Source: Marinimicrobium alkaliphilum
GTDB lineage: Bacteria; Pseudomonadota; Gammaproteobacteria; Pseudomonadales; Cellvibrionaceae
DNA: 64,000 bases
Assembly (NCBI RefSeq): GCF_003259155.1
Contig: NZ_QGMQ01000011.1
Coordinates: 45,487 to 109,486, forward strand
Reading direction: 5' to 3'
Below, piece by piece: positions 28,070 through 36,956 of this stretch. The notes beneath the pieces were generated by a model, which saw only the letters and a list, made by a program, of their open reading frames with translations, was not told the DNA's origin and searched no databases. Position 1 is the stretch's first letter; each line of letters begins with the position of its first letter. Position numbers and translations under genes: made by a program.

Positions 28070-28813
28070 TTAGGAGACTTGCAACAAACTGGCCGAACGC
28101 TCGGAGTTCTGCTGCACGGTTTGCATCATTTTCACAGACATTTCGTACTGCCGGGACAGACTCATGATTTCGGTGAATTCGTTGATCGGGTTGACGTTGC
28201 TACCTTCGAGAAAGCCGGTCACGACCCGAACTTCCGCCGCCGGGTCCAACTCTTCAAACGCGTTGTGCCGGAACAGGCCGTCCTCGCCCTTCTCCATGCC
28301 CTGAATTGCAGGGTTGACCAGCTTGATGCGATCAAAATCCACCATGGCCTCGACGCCCTGCCCCTGCAACTGTAATGACAGCGTGCCGTCGTGGCCTATT
28401 TCCACCCGCTCCAGGGGCGGCAATGCAATCGGACCCTGATCACCAATCACCGGCAAACCATTGGCCGTGCGCAGAAAGCCCATGGCATCAATCACCAGGT
28501 TGCCCGCACGGGTGTAGGCTTCAGTGCCGTCCGGGGCCTGAACCGCGATAAAACCCTCGCCCTCGATGGCAATGTCCAGGTGACGACCGGTGCTGTTGAG
28601 CGGCCCTTGGGCAAAGTTGGTCGCTGGGCGCTCAGTCAACGCGAAAGCCCGGGTAGGATGGCCATCACCGTGATAGACCCCCATGCTGCGTGCCTGGGCG
28701 AAGTCGGCGCGAAAGCCGTCGGTGCTGACATTGGCGAGGTTGTTGGCATGACTGGTCTGCGCCAGCATGTTGTGCTTGGCGCCGGTCATGGCAATGTAGA
28801 GGGCCTTGTCCAT
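28070..28813 (-). CDS. flgF: flagellar proximal rod protein FlgF
   Basis: Proximal rod subunit of 247 residues, starting MDKALYIAMTGAKHNMLAQ. It has the ANNLANVSTDGFRADFAQARS motif, DIAIEGEGFIAVQ, and a C-terminal LEGSNVNPINEFTEIMSLSR. It is the first gene of flgFGHIJKL, preceded by the sigma54 promoter at 28852-28867. Confidence 0.96.
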   Translation of the reverse strand: MDKALYIAMTGAKHNMLAQTSHANNLANVSTDGFRADFAQARSMGVYHGDGHPTRAFALTERPATNFAQGPLNSTGRHLDIAIEGEGFIAVQAPDGTEAYTRAGNLVIDAMGFLRTANGLPVIGDQGPIALPPLERVEIGHDGTLSLQLQGQGVEAMVDFDRIKLVNPAIQGMEKGEDGLFRHNAFEELDPAAEVRVVTGFLEGSNVNPINEFTEIMSLSRQYEMSVKMMQTVQQNSERSASLLQVS

Positions 28814-28851
28814 TGTGAACTCCGGTTTGTTGGATTGCTTACCGGGGTTAA

Positions 28852-28867
28852 TGCAGGGTCCGTGCCT
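28852..28867 (-). promoter_or_regulatory. sigma54 promoter of flgFGHIJKL
   Basis: AGGCAC-N5-CTGCA on the minus strand has the invariant GG-N10-GC spacing and 9 of 11 consensus bases (TGGCAC-N5-TTGCA). It lies about 40 bp upstream of the flgF ATG. Confidence 0.83.
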
Positions 28868-29072
28868 GATTTGTTTTATTGTTTAAATTCAGTAGGTTAT
28901 TGGTATTTTTAGAGCGTTGCGAGGCGGCAAGGCGGCAAGGTTTGGCAGGTGTGAGTTGCCGCTTTTGGGGCGATGCCCATTTGATGGGTTTGGGTGGTGG
29001 GTTGGCTCGGACAGGGGTTTTGGTTTGGGGAGGCGGGTTGAGGGGAGTATTATTGAGATTGGGTGCCTCAGG

Positions 29073-29426
29073 TGTCGGATTACGCTTCGCTAATCCGACC
29101 TACGCAGACATCAGTGCATTGTTTCGCGTAGGTCGATTGTTTATGTAGGTCGGATTAGCCGAAGACGTAATCCGACAAAACGGCACCCAACCCAGACATC
29201 AGCGCAGTGTTCCGAGTAGGTCGATTGTTTATGTAGGTCGGATTAGCCGAAGACGTAATCCGACAAAACGGCACCCAACCCAGACATCAGTGCAGTGTTT
29301 CGCGTAGGTCGATTGTTCATGTAGGTCGGATTAGCCGAAGGCGTAATCCGACAAAACGGCACCCAACCCAGACATCAGCGCAGTGTTCCGAGTAGGTCGG
29401 ATTAGCCCGCCAGGGCGTAATCCGAC
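29073..29426. repeat. REP cluster J with an 88 bp tandem unit
   Basis: Left-facing copy at 29073-29103, right-facing copies starting at 29145, 29233, 29321 and 29392. The copies at 29145, 29233 and 29321 each follow a truncated GTAGGTCGATTGTT fragment and repeat at exactly 88 bp. The rest of the flgF-flgE gap (28868-29072) is G-rich and shows nothing else. The cluster lies 3' of flgE, between the two flg operons. Confidence 0.93.
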
Positions 29427-29444
29427 GCTAAGGCACCCAACCCA

Positions 29445-31820
29445 TTAACGCAGGTTGATGATGGTCTGGGTGGTGGCATTACCGGTTTCAATGGTCTTGG
29501 CACTCGCCTGGAAATTGCGCTGGGCAATAATCAGGTTGACCAACTGTGCCGACAGATCCACATTCGATTCTTCCAGAGCGCCGGAATTGATCGACCCGAG
29601 TGATGCCGAACCGGGCGCACCAATGATCACTTCGCCGCTCTCAAAGGTCTGCGACCATTTGGTTTCACCTGAGGGACGCAGCGCTTCAACGTTGGCAAAA
29701 TTGGCGAGCGCCACCTGCCCCAGAATCTGTGCTTCACCGTTGGTAAAGCGGGCGAAGATGATCCCGGTTTCACTCACATCCAGGCCCGACAGGCGCCCGG
29801 TGGTGTAGCCGTTCTGGTCACGCTCCTCCACGGCAAAGGAGCTGCCGAACTGGGTGGTACCGGTCAGGTCGATCTGAAAGTTGGAGCTTGCCGGCGGCTC
29901 GGAAACCGGCAGACTGCCACCCTGCAGAACGTTCAGTGGTGCCAAGGCACCAAAAGGTTCACCATCGCTGTCGCGCGGCACCCAGTTGGAAATCAGCATG
30001 TCGTCGGTCAGTTCGGTATTCAGGCGCCCGTCCGAACGGAAGTGGACATTGAATTCCGCACGCGTGGGCAGCGTATTCTCCGGCGACGGCAAGGTGGTGT
30101 CCGGGTCGCCCACGTCCTGACCGTCAATCAGGACAAACATTCTCCAGTGGTTGGGCGAAGTAGACGCGTCGGCCGGGTCATACTCCTGACGCACAAAGTA
30201 CTGAGTCATCACATGGGGATTGCCCAGACTGTCGTAGATAGTGCTGGATGTGGAGTGGTTGTAGGTACCCTGATCGTTAGGATCAAAGGCATTGATGGCC
30301 ACTTCAGTGAAGCTGTCCGGCGTCAGAGGTGCAAACAGGTTGCCTACCTCGGGCGTGCTCTCCACCAGGGCGTACCCCTCCTGCATGGTAATCTCGACCG
30401 AGCCACCGATAACCACCGCGTCGCCCAGGGTATCGACGGTCTGGGTGCCGGTGCCGGTACGACCAACCACATCGGCGTTACCTGCCGGTTGCGGCCCGTT
30501 GAAGGTAAAACGTAAATCCGCCCCGGTGGTAGCGACGATTTCCAGATCTCCGGTATCAGTCACTTCAGCGCGTACACCGGGTAACCGCGAGCTACTGAGG
30601 TTGTTGATCTCACTGGCTAAACCTTCCAGATTGGTGGAGCTGAGCGTTACCCCGTTGAGACGCAGGTTGTTGTTACTGTTGTCAAAAGTGCCGCCATTGA
30701 TGGTGGCCTGTGTGCGTGCCGACGCCGTCACACCGGAAAGCGAGTTGAGTTCCGAGGCCGTACGCGCCGCCGACGACCCGCGCTCGCTGGTGAAGGTCAC
30801 GGTGCCACCACTGGGGTTGGTAAACTCCAGGGTCTGGCGGTCGTAGCCGTTGGTCACCGCAGCGATACCGGCCACCGATTCCGGCGTGCCGGACGCATTC
30901 TGCGCGGTCACAACATCATTGAGCGCTGTGGATAATGCATTGGTACCCGTAACATTATCCAGCGTAATTTCGGAACCGACACCGGACGTAATATCCTGAA
31001 ACTCAATCCGGCCATCGACTACGACGGCTTGGGCATTGATCGGTGCCGAGGCCCCAAAAATCGCGCTGTTAATCAGGCTTGCAATATCCTGCACCGAGTT
31101 GGCGGTGGAGGAATCCAGGGTAATGTTCAGCGTGCCATTGCCTGACGCGGGTGAAGAGCCCGCCAGAGAAATTTGAAAGCTGGTCGGGTTAGCAGTGAAA
31201 TTCACCGGTGTGGCAATAGCGCCCAAATCCAGTATCGTCGTGGTATCTTCGCTCAGACCTTGGCGCGCAACACCCACTGCGCCCCCGTCTGTGGTGATAC
31301 TGGAACCGACCGATTCCAGAACAGTTTCGTTGGCATCGAGGTTGAATTGCCCCTCCGCCAGGGTCGTTTGCCGCGGAGCCTGGGTGCTGACGTCGATTTG
31401 CAGATCGCTCAGTACCCCGCCGACATTGCCGCGATCATCGGCGGCGAAGCCCTGCAAGCGGTCGTTGGTGTTCGAAACAATATAACCATCGCGATCGAGC
31501 CCAAAGGCACCCGCGCGGGTATAAAATTGACCATCTTCGTTGCTGACCACAAAAAAGCCCGCACCGTTAACGGCCAGATCCAGCTGGTTCTCGGTAAAAT
31601 TCAGATTGCCCTGGCTGTGCTGCTGGCGAATTTTATGCAAATTCACGCCGCTACCGGCGCTGTTGGGGCTACTCCCCAGAAGTGAACTGGCATAGACATC
31701 GCCGAACTCGGCGCGCGAGGTTTTAAAGCCGGTGGTGCTGGCATTGGCGATGTTATTACCGGTCACTTGCAGATCGGTATTAGCGGCGCGAATGCCACTG
31801 AGTGCTGTATTGAATGGCAT
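29445..31820 (-). CDS. flgE: flagellar hook protein FlgE
   Basis: Hook subunit. The N-terminus MPFNTALSGIRAANTDLQVT and GNNIANASTTGFKTSRAEFGD is diagnostic, as are DLAVNGAGFFVVS and the C-terminal ALEESNVDLSAQLVNLIIAQ with FQASAKTIETGNATTQTI. The length is 791 residues against 402 in E. coli. The extra residues form a Ser/Thr/Asn-rich middle region (about 150-560), presumably outward-facing domains. It ends the flgBCDE operon and is followed by REP cluster J. Confidence 0.96.
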   Translation of the reverse strand: MPFNTALSGIRAANTDLQVTGNNIANASTTGFKTSRAEFGDVYASSLLGSSPNSAGSGVNLHKIRQQHSQGNLNFTENQLDLAVNGAGFFVVSNEDGQFYTRAGAFGLDRDGYIVSNTNDRLQGFAADDRGNVGGVLSDLQIDVSTQAPRQTTLAEGQFNLDANETVLESVGSSITTDGGAVGVARQGLSEDTTTILDLGAIATPVNFTANPTSFQISLAGSSPASGNGTLNITLDSSTANSVQDIASLINSAIFGASAPINAQAVVVDGRIEFQDITSGVGSEITLDNVTGTNALSTALNDVVTAQNASGTPESVAGIAAVTNGYDRQTLEFTNPSGGTVTFTSERGSSAARTASELNSLSGVTASARTQATINGGTFDNSNNNLRLNGVTLSSTNLEGLASEINNLSSSRLPGVRAEVTDTGDLEIVATTGADLRFTFNGPQPAGNADVVGRTGTGTQTVDTLGDAVVIGGSVEITMQEGYALVESTPEVGNLFAPLTPDSFTEVAINAFDPNDQGTYNHSTSSTIYDSLGNPHVMTQYFVRQEYDPADASTSPNHWRMFVLIDGQDVGDPDTTLPSPENTLPTRAEFNVHFRSDGRLNTELTDDMLISNWVPRDSDGEPFGALAPLNVLQGGSLPVSEPPASSNFQIDLTGTTQFGSSFAVEERDQNGYTTGRLSGLDVSETGIIFARFTNGEAQILGQVALANFANVEALRPSGETKWSQTFESGEVIIGAPGSASLGSINSGALEESNVDLSAQLVNLIIAQRNFQASAKTIETGNATTQTIINLR

Positions 31821-31857
31821 AACCTTCTCCTGATTTTACCGGTTGGCCAGGGGCCGC

Positions 31858-32574
31858 TTAGTTGAACTGTTTGACTTCGGTCATACTGACTGGGCCAATG
31901 CCCGCCAAGTTGAGAATCAAGCGCCCATCTTTGCCCAAGGTGACGCTGTTGACGTTGGCGCTGAGTGCGGTTTCGAGTTGCTCTACCTCACCCTCCTGCG
32001 TAGCCAGCACCTCAAAACGATAGTCGCCAGGTGGGAAGGGCTCCTCCCCTGCACTCCAATCCAGGAGCTTACCGTTAACCTCCATGCGGTGACCGTCCCA
32101 ACGGAAAATGTTATCTCCGGCCTCGGCGTAACCCACCGGCACCTGGGCTGCGAGCGAACCCATTGAGTCATAGATGTTGATGCGCATATCTGTGGTGGTG
32201 GCATCGAGCTTGACACTGCCAGAGACAATGCCGCCTTCCTGCAACTGGGTGCTGTTGCTCGGCACGCTCACCGAGCGCCCCACCAACGAGGACGCCTGCA
32301 AAGCCTGGCTGGACATGAAACTGTTGGCAAAGCCATCAAAGTTTTCATTCAGCCGCTCCAGTCCTTCGACCGAACTGAACTGCGCCAGCTGGGCCACGAA
32401 CTCGCTGTTTTCCTGCGGGCTAAGTGGATCCTGGTTGTTGAGCTGCGCGATCATAAGCTCCAGAAAAGCGCTCTGCCCCAGCTCGTTGTCCTTGCGCTCG
32501 TCCTTGAATTTGTTGCCCATATCCAGATGGCTCAGAATATGATTGACTGACTGATTGTTATCGACCTGGCTCAT
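31858..32574 (-). CDS. flgD: flagellar hook cap / assembly protein FlgD
   Basis: Scaffold for hook polymerisation, 238 residues. The conserved N-terminal segment is FLELMIAQLNNQDPLSPQEN with FVAQLAQFSSVEGLERLN. The C-terminal part is a FlgD Ig-like/Tudor-like region (VRINIYDS-type MRINIYDSMGSLAAQVPVG). It lies 10 bp after flgC. Confidence 0.95.
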   Translation of the reverse strand: MSQVDNNQSVNHILSHLDMGNKFKDERKDNELGQSAFLELMIAQLNNQDPLSPQENSEFVAQLAQFSSVEGLERLNENFDGFANSFMSSQALQASSLVGRSVSVPSNSTQLQEGGIVSGSVKLDATTTDMRINIYDSMGSLAAQVPVGYAEAGDNIFRWDGHRMEVNGKLLDWSAGEEPFPPGDYRFEVLATQEGEVEQLETALSANVNSVTLGKDGRLILNLAGIGPVSMTEVKQFN

Positions 32575-32584
32575 ACACTCCCCC

Positions 32585-33031
32585 TTACTGTCCCAGAGTC
32601 AAAGCACGCTGGACCATTTGTTTGGCGGAGTTCATCACTTCGACATTCATCTGGAACGAGCGGGATGCGGAAATCATGTTGGTCATTTCTTCGACCACAT
32701 TAACGTTTGGATAGAACACATACCCTTCTTCATCGGCTTGCGGGTGGTGCGGCTCGTAGCGTCGCTGCAGGGGCGCATCGCTCTCCACAATACCCATGAC
32801 TTGGACGCCAGCACTGGCGTCGGGGTGGCGATCGCCGCCCTCCCCGCCCAGCGCCATGCGCATCGCCTGCTCCTGGACGGAAGCGAACACCGGCTGACGT
32901 CCACGATAGACCTGATCCACGCTCGAGCTGGCGGTCTGGGCGTTGGCCATATTGCTGGCGGTGGTATTGAGACGAACGCTCTGGGCGTTCATGCCGCTGC
33001 CGGCGATGTCAAAAATCGTACCGAGTGCCAT
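32585..33031 (-). CDS. flgC: flagellar proximal rod protein FlgC
   Basis: Rod subunit of 148 residues with MALGTIFDIAGSGMNAQSVR and LNTTASNMANAQTASS at the N-terminus. The C-terminus shows VNVVEEMTNMISASRSFQMN. It lies 23 bp after flgB and is the second gene of flgBCDE. Confidence 0.96.
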   Translation of the reverse strand: MALGTIFDIAGSGMNAQSVRLNTTASNMANAQTASSSVDQVYRGRQPVFASVQEQAMRMALGGEGGDRHPDASAGVQVMGIVESDAPLQRRYEPHHPQADEEGYVFYPNVNVVEEMTNMISASRSFQMNVEVMNSAKQMVQRALTLGQ

Positions 33032-33054
33032 AGGATAATCTCCGCGTATCGGAC

Positions 33055-33456
33055 TTACTCGCCGCGCAGGGCGGACAGCAGGCCTTTGAATCGACTGTTG
33101 AGAAACTGGAAGCTGGCTTGAAACTCCAACGCGTTTTTCATGAATTCGGCGTGCTCGACATGCTCCTCAACGGTGTTGCCGTCGATGGAAGGTTGAGTGG
33201 GCACGCGGTAGGCTTTGCTCGGATCATTGTCGAGAAATCCGCGCGCCGGCAGGTGCCCGGACTGGGTGGTATTAAGGCTAAAGCGGCTCGACGGATTACT
33301 TTGAGCGGCCATCGCCGCCTTGAAGTCCAGATCGCGGGCCTTGTAGTTGGGCGTGTCCACGTTTGCCAGGTTGTCCGCCAGCACCGATGCGCGCTGGGCG
33401 CGAACTTTGAACGCCGACTCGTGGATGCCCAGGGCATTGGAAAAGGAAATGCTCAT
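33055..33456 (-). CDS. flgB: flagellar proximal rod protein FlgB
   Basis: Rod subunit of 133 residues starting MSISFSNALGIHESAFKVRA, with RASVLADNLANVDTPNYKAR and the C-terminal FMKNALEFQASFQFLNSRFK. The ATG at 33456 matches the family start and follows GAGGTGAG; a GTG four codons earlier overlaps that site. It heads flgBCDE behind a consensus sigma54 promoter. Confidence 0.95.
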   Translation of the reverse strand: MSISFSNALGIHESAFKVRAQRASVLADNLANVDTPNYKARDLDFKAAMAAQSNPSSRFSLNTTQSGHLPARGFLDNDPSKAYRVPTQPSIDGNTVEEHVEHAEFMKNALEFQASFQFLNSRFKGLLSALRGE

Positions 33457-33530
33457 TGTGCTACTCACCTCAGTCTTTCAGGTTACCGCCCGGGGCCAAT
33501 TTGCCGCTCGGGTCGCTATAGGTGAGTCAA

Positions 33531-33546
33531 TGCAACCCCTGTGCCA
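33531..33546 (-). promoter_or_regulatory. sigma54 promoter of flgBCDE
   Basis: TGGCACAGGGGTTGCA on the minus strand is a full match to TGGCAC-N5-TTGCA, with GG-N10-GC spacing. It lies 75 bp upstream of the flgB ATG. Confidence 0.92.
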
Positions 33547-33652
33547 ACGCACAGGAATTTCTCTAAGCTATTGTTTTAATGGAATTTTCGAAATCAGGAA
33601 GGCGCTGCGATGAGCAGCCAGGATGGCAAAGCGGCAAGGGTTTACCGCCGTA

Positions 33653-34513
33653 TCAGATAGCCTTGTAGAAGATACCGGGATCGCCACGCTGCATCTCAAA
33701 CTTGTCACCAATGCCCGCCAGCCCCTCGGAGGAGCCCAGAAACAGGATGCCACCGGGCTTGAGTGCCCCGTGCAGTTTGAGAAGGATGCGCCGCTTGAGA
33801 TCAACGTCGAAGTAAATCAGGACATTGCGGCAAAAAATTACATCGAAGCGCCCCAGGCCTGAGTAGGGATCGAGCAGATTCCAGGCTTTGAACTCGATTC
33901 GGTCACGAATCATCGGCTTGACCCGCCAGATGTTGTCCTGCGGGCTGTCGAAATAGCGATCGCGAAACTCGGGCGACAACCCCCGTACCACCGACAGCCG
34001 GTCGTACTCACCGCGTCGGGCCTGGTCCATCACGATGGATGACAGGTCCGTCGCAACAATCTGTACCGGGCGCGCCAGCGCCCCCATGCGCTGGCGCTTG
34101 AACTCCTCCACCATCATACTGATGGAATAAGGCTCTTGCCCTGACGAGCAAGCCGCCGACCAGATTCGCACTGGCCCGTCATTGCGCCGCTCGCCACTCA
34201 TCAGCTCGGGTAACAGTTTGTTCCGCAGGTGTTCAAAGGGGTAAGTGTCCCTAAACCAGAATGTCTCATTGGTGGTCATGGCATCAATCACCTGGTCACG
34301 CAGGCGTCGATTACCGTTCTGCTTGAGTACCCGCACCAGATCGCTGAAGGCGCTCAGGCGGTGCTCCTCCAGAATCCGCCGAATCCGGTTGGATACCAAA
34401 TACTGCTTGTTGTCCCCCAAGGCAATACCGCAGGCATCCTGAAGAAACTGGCGGAAGTGATCAAACTCCGCTCGATCAAAGGTCTCGGTCACTGTAGAGG
34501 TCTTATCCGTCAT
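33653..34513 (-). CDS. cheR: chemotaxis methyltransferase CheR
   Basis: Methylates glutamates of chemoreceptors with SAM for adaptation. The 286 residues show the N-terminal helical domain (FRQFLQDACGIALGDNKQYL), the NETFWFRD segment, the SAM motif IWSAACSSGQEPYSISM, and VIFCRNVLIYFDVDLKRRIL with a C-terminal LFLGSSEGL. The ATG at 34513 is preferred over a GTG that overlaps the cheV end, although its ribosome site is weak. It follows cheV, and the two are likely co-transcribed from the sigma28 promoter at 35605. Confidence 0.95.
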   Translation of the reverse strand: MTDKTSTVTETFDRAEFDHFRQFLQDACGIALGDNKQYLVSNRIRRILEEHRLSAFSDLVRVLKQNGNRRLRDQVIDAMTTNETFWFRDTYPFEHLRNKLLPELMSGERRNDGPVRIWSAACSSGQEPYSISMMVEEFKRQRMGALARPVQIVATDLSSIVMDQARRGEYDRLSVVRGLSPEFRDRYFDSPQDNIWRVKPMIRDRIEFKAWNLLDPYSGLGRFDVIFCRNVLIYFDVDLKRRILLKLHGALKPGGILFLGSSEGLAGIGDKFEMQRGDPGIFYKAI

Positions 34514-34549
34514 AACTGCATTGTGGCCTTCGTATCGGGATGTGCACAC

Positions 34550-35506
34550 CTAGCGGGTAGGCGCGCCCTGGATGTCCTGCCCTGTGGTATCTACCACATA
34601 GTCGTTGACCATCTTGGCCAACTCGTCGGGGTGGAACTTGGCCAGAAAGTGATCGGCGCCGACCTTTTTCACCATACTGGTGTTGAACACGCCGCTGAGC
34701 GACGAATGCAGGATAACATGAAGGCCCGCGAGTTTAGGGTCGTTGCGCACCTCGGCCGTAAAAGTATAGCCGTCCATTTCCGGCATCTCGATATCGGAGA
34801 TGACCATCAGAACCTCATCTTTCGGGTTTTTGCCCTCGGCGGCAATGGCCTTCAGGTAGTCCAGCGCCTCCTTGCCGTTTTCCTTGAGCAGGGTTTTGAC
34901 CCCCATGGAATCGAGCACCCGCTTGACCTGCTTGCGCGCGATACTGGAGTCATCGATCACCAAGACCGGTTTTTCCAGCACCTGGCTGGCCAGGTTCGCG
35001 CTTACGACCCCCTCGCTCACCCTGTCCATCGCCGGGGAAACCTCGGCAAGAATCTTCTCGACATCGACAATTTCGACCAATTTACCGTCGACTTCGGTCA
35101 CCGCCGTCAAATAATTGTCTTTGCCGGTCCCCTTCGGGGGCGGGTGAATCTCACTCCAGTTCATATTCACAATACGGTCAACCCCTCGCACCAGGAAGCC
35201 CTGGGCAGTGCGGTTATACTCGGTGATGATCACAAAGCTGTTGCCGTCATCCTTAAGCGGTCCACGGCCAATGGCCTGGTTCATATCCATGATTGACAGG
35301 GTACCGCCACGAATATGGGCCACCCCGCGCACCAATTGGCTCCGGCCCGGCAAAGCGCTGAGTGGCGGGCACGGCAGCACTTCGCGCACTTTGAACACAT
35401 TGATGCCGTACATCTGCTGGCCCGACAACCGAAACAGCAAAAGCTCCAGGCGATTCTGCCCCACCAGCTGCGTACGCTGGTCCACACTGTCCATTACTCC
35501 GGCCAT
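34550..35506 (-). CDS. cheV: chemotaxis adaptor CheV (CheW-receiver fusion)
   Basis: Couples receptors to CheA and can be phosphorylated for adaptation. The 318 residues have an N-terminal CheW domain (residues 1-170, beginning MAGVMDSVDQRTQLVGQNRL) and a C-terminal receiver domain (about 180-305) with the acidic pair and phospho-acceptor Asp in VISDIEMPEMDGYTF. It is upstream of cheR and divergent from flgA, an order typical of pseudomonads and vibrios. Confidence 0.96.
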   Translation of the reverse strand: MAGVMDSVDQRTQLVGQNRLELLLFRLSGQQMYGINVFKVREVLPCPPLSALPGRSQLVRGVAHIRGGTLSIMDMNQAIGRGPLKDDGNSFVIITEYNRTAQGFLVRGVDRIVNMNWSEIHPPPKGTGKDNYLTAVTEVDGKLVEIVDVEKILAEVSPAMDRVSEGVVSANLASQVLEKPVLVIDDSSIARKQVKRVLDSMGVKTLLKENGKEALDYLKAIAAEGKNPKDEVLMVISDIEMPEMDGYTFTAEVRNDPKLAGLHVILHSSLSGVFNTSMVKKVGADHFLAKFHPDELAKMVNDYVVDTTGQDIQGAPTR

Positions 35507-35568
35507 GTCTTGCCCCCATCTTATGAATCGTTTACTGCGTCTCTTGCGCCACTCGCCAACCTGGGTCG

Positions 35569-35584
35569 CGGCACAGTTATTGCT
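35569..35584 (+). promoter_or_regulatory. sigma54 promoter of flgA
   Basis: CGGCAC-N5-TTGCT with GG-N10-GC spacing; 9 of 11 consensus bases. It lies about 115 bp upstream of the flgA ATG. Its predicted start point (about 35596) is next to that of the opposing cheV promoter. Confidence 0.82.
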
Positions 35585-35604
35585 TTAATTCTGATCAGTT
35601 GAGG

Positions 35605-35631
35605 TTAACGGCTGAAAACCGTCACTCTTTA
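35605..35631 (-). promoter_or_regulatory. sigma28 (FliA) promoter of cheV-cheR
   Basis: TAAA-N15-GCCGTTAA on the minus strand, 11 of 12 consensus positions, about 100 bp upstream of the cheV ATG. Confidence 0.85.
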
Positions 35632-35697
35632 GAGCATATTACGGTTTGGCGTAGAGAAAAACCACGCGCCAGCCACTAGGTTGAGGATAGGCTAAAA

Positions 35698-36393
35698 ATG
35701 CGCATTTTTCGCGTTTTTCTGTACCTTTGGGTCTCACTGCTTGCGGCGCCAGCAACCGCACAACACGCCGATCTTGGCGCGCTGCATGAGCAGGTGACGG
35801 CCTTTCTGCACACCCAGTATATGAGTACCGATGCCGCCCGCATCGACGTGCAGGTGAGCAACCTGGATCGGCGCCTGACCTTGCCCGAATGCCAGGAGAC
35901 CCCGGAACTGTCGGTCAACGATCCCCAGCAACGGGGCGGTAACGTCAGCGTTCATGTCCGTTGCGCTGAGCCGGGCTGGGCGTTTTACGTTCCATCCCAG
36001 GTGGCTCTGTACCATCCGGTGGTGGTTGCCGCACACAACCTAGAGCGGGGCGCACAGTTGACGGAGGCAGATGTGACCCTGGAAATGGTCAATACCAGCA
36101 CCCTGCGCCAGGGCCATCTGGATAATCTGGAAAGTGCCGTAGGGCGCGAGCTGCGCCGCCCGCTGAGCCGGGGCGATGCGTTACGATCTGGCCTCCTCGA
36201 TGCCCCTATGCTGGTCCAACGAGGCGACGAGGTGGTGATTGAAGCACGGTCAGGGGGTATTTCGGTCACATCCACGGGCACCGCTATGGCCAACGGCCGT
36301 CTGGGCCAGCAAATCCGGGTACGCAACAGCCAGTCCGACCGTATTGTCCGAGGCGAAGTGGTGGCACCGGGCCGGGTATTAAGTCAGCTGTAG
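35698..36393 (+). CDS. flgA: flagellar P-ring assembly chaperone FlgA
   Basis: Periplasmic chaperone for FlgI assembly, 231 residues. A signal peptide (MRIFRVFLYLWVSLLAAPATA) precedes the mature protein. The SAF-type C-terminal domain is seen in VVAAHNLERGAQLTEADVTL, LRRPLSRGDALRSGLL, and the family ending QIRVRNSQSDRIVRGEVVAPG. It is divergent from cheV, with flgM and flgN downstream. Confidence 0.95.
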   Translation: MRIFRVFLYLWVSLLAAPATAQHADLGALHEQVTAFLHTQYMSTDAARIDVQVSNLDRRLTLPECQETPELSVNDPQQRGGNVSVHVRCAEPGWAFYVPSQVALYHPVVVAAHNLERGAQLTEADVTLEMVNTSTLRQGHLDNLESAVGRELRRPLSRGDALRSGLLDAPMLVQRGDEVVIEARSGGISVTSTGTAMANGRLGQQIRVRNSQSDRIVRGEVVAPGRVLSQL

Positions 36394-36445
36394 ACCGGCT
36401 TGCCCTTATAATTTGAACCGGCGCACATTTAGCGCAAAAAAAGAT

Positions 36446-36472
36446 TAAAGTTATATGTACCCTGGCCGTTAA
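36446..36472 (+). promoter_or_regulatory. sigma28 (FliA) promoter of flgMN
   Basis: TAAA-N15-GCCGTTAA, 11 of 12 consensus positions, 69 bp before the flgM ATG. It places the anti-sigma28 gene under its own target. Confidence 0.87.
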
Positions 36473-36540
36473 CCCATGCAGAGAAGGTGCATCCAGTGCA
36501 CACTCCTGTGTAAACAAGCCAGAATGTTGGGGAACAGATT

Positions 36541-36855
36541 ATGGTTATCGATTCAAACAGTAACGGTATTAAAAACCACACCCAGCCTACGGGTGGACAA
36601 CGTAGCCAGGCCACCGGCAATAGCGGCACACCCGCACCGGCCGCCAAAAGCGATGCCCCGGCGAGCGGAGATCGCGTGGTTCTCAGCCAGGAGGCACAGA
36701 GCCTTCAACGCTTGCAGGGCCGTATCAACGACCTGCCGGACGTTGACAGCGAACGCGTCGCCAGCCTCAAGCAGGCCATTGCCGACGGCCGCTTTGAAGT
36801 CAACGCCGAGCGCATTGCAGAAAACATGCTGCGTCAGGATGAACTGCTGAACTGA
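36541..36855 (+). CDS. flgM: anti-sigma28 factor FlgM
   Basis: Binds FliA (sigma28) until the hook is complete, then is exported. The 104 residues are low-complexity and polar at the N-terminus (MVIDSNSNGIKNHTQPTGGQ), as expected for a disordered protein. The C-terminal sigma-binding helix region is DVDSERVASLKQAIADGRFE, which continues VNAERIAENML. It is followed by flgN 101 bp downstream. Confidence 0.93.
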   Translation: MVIDSNSNGIKNHTQPTGGQRSQATGNSGTPAPAAKSDAPASGDRVVLSQEAQSLQRLQGRINDLPDVDSERVASLKQAIADGRFEVNAERIAENMLRQDELLN

Positions 36856-36956
36856 TTGTCTGTCCACGGGCCGCGCTCGCCTCCCCAACCGAGCAGGCGG
36901 CCCTTATGATCGGCGGTACTCCCGCCACTGGCCCTGTTATGCACCGGAGCAGCTGT

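Noticed and set aside
28879..29148. Small plus-strand ORF of about 89 codons between flgF and flgE
   Set aside because: It runs into REP sequence, has no homology pattern and lies antisense to the flgF promoter.
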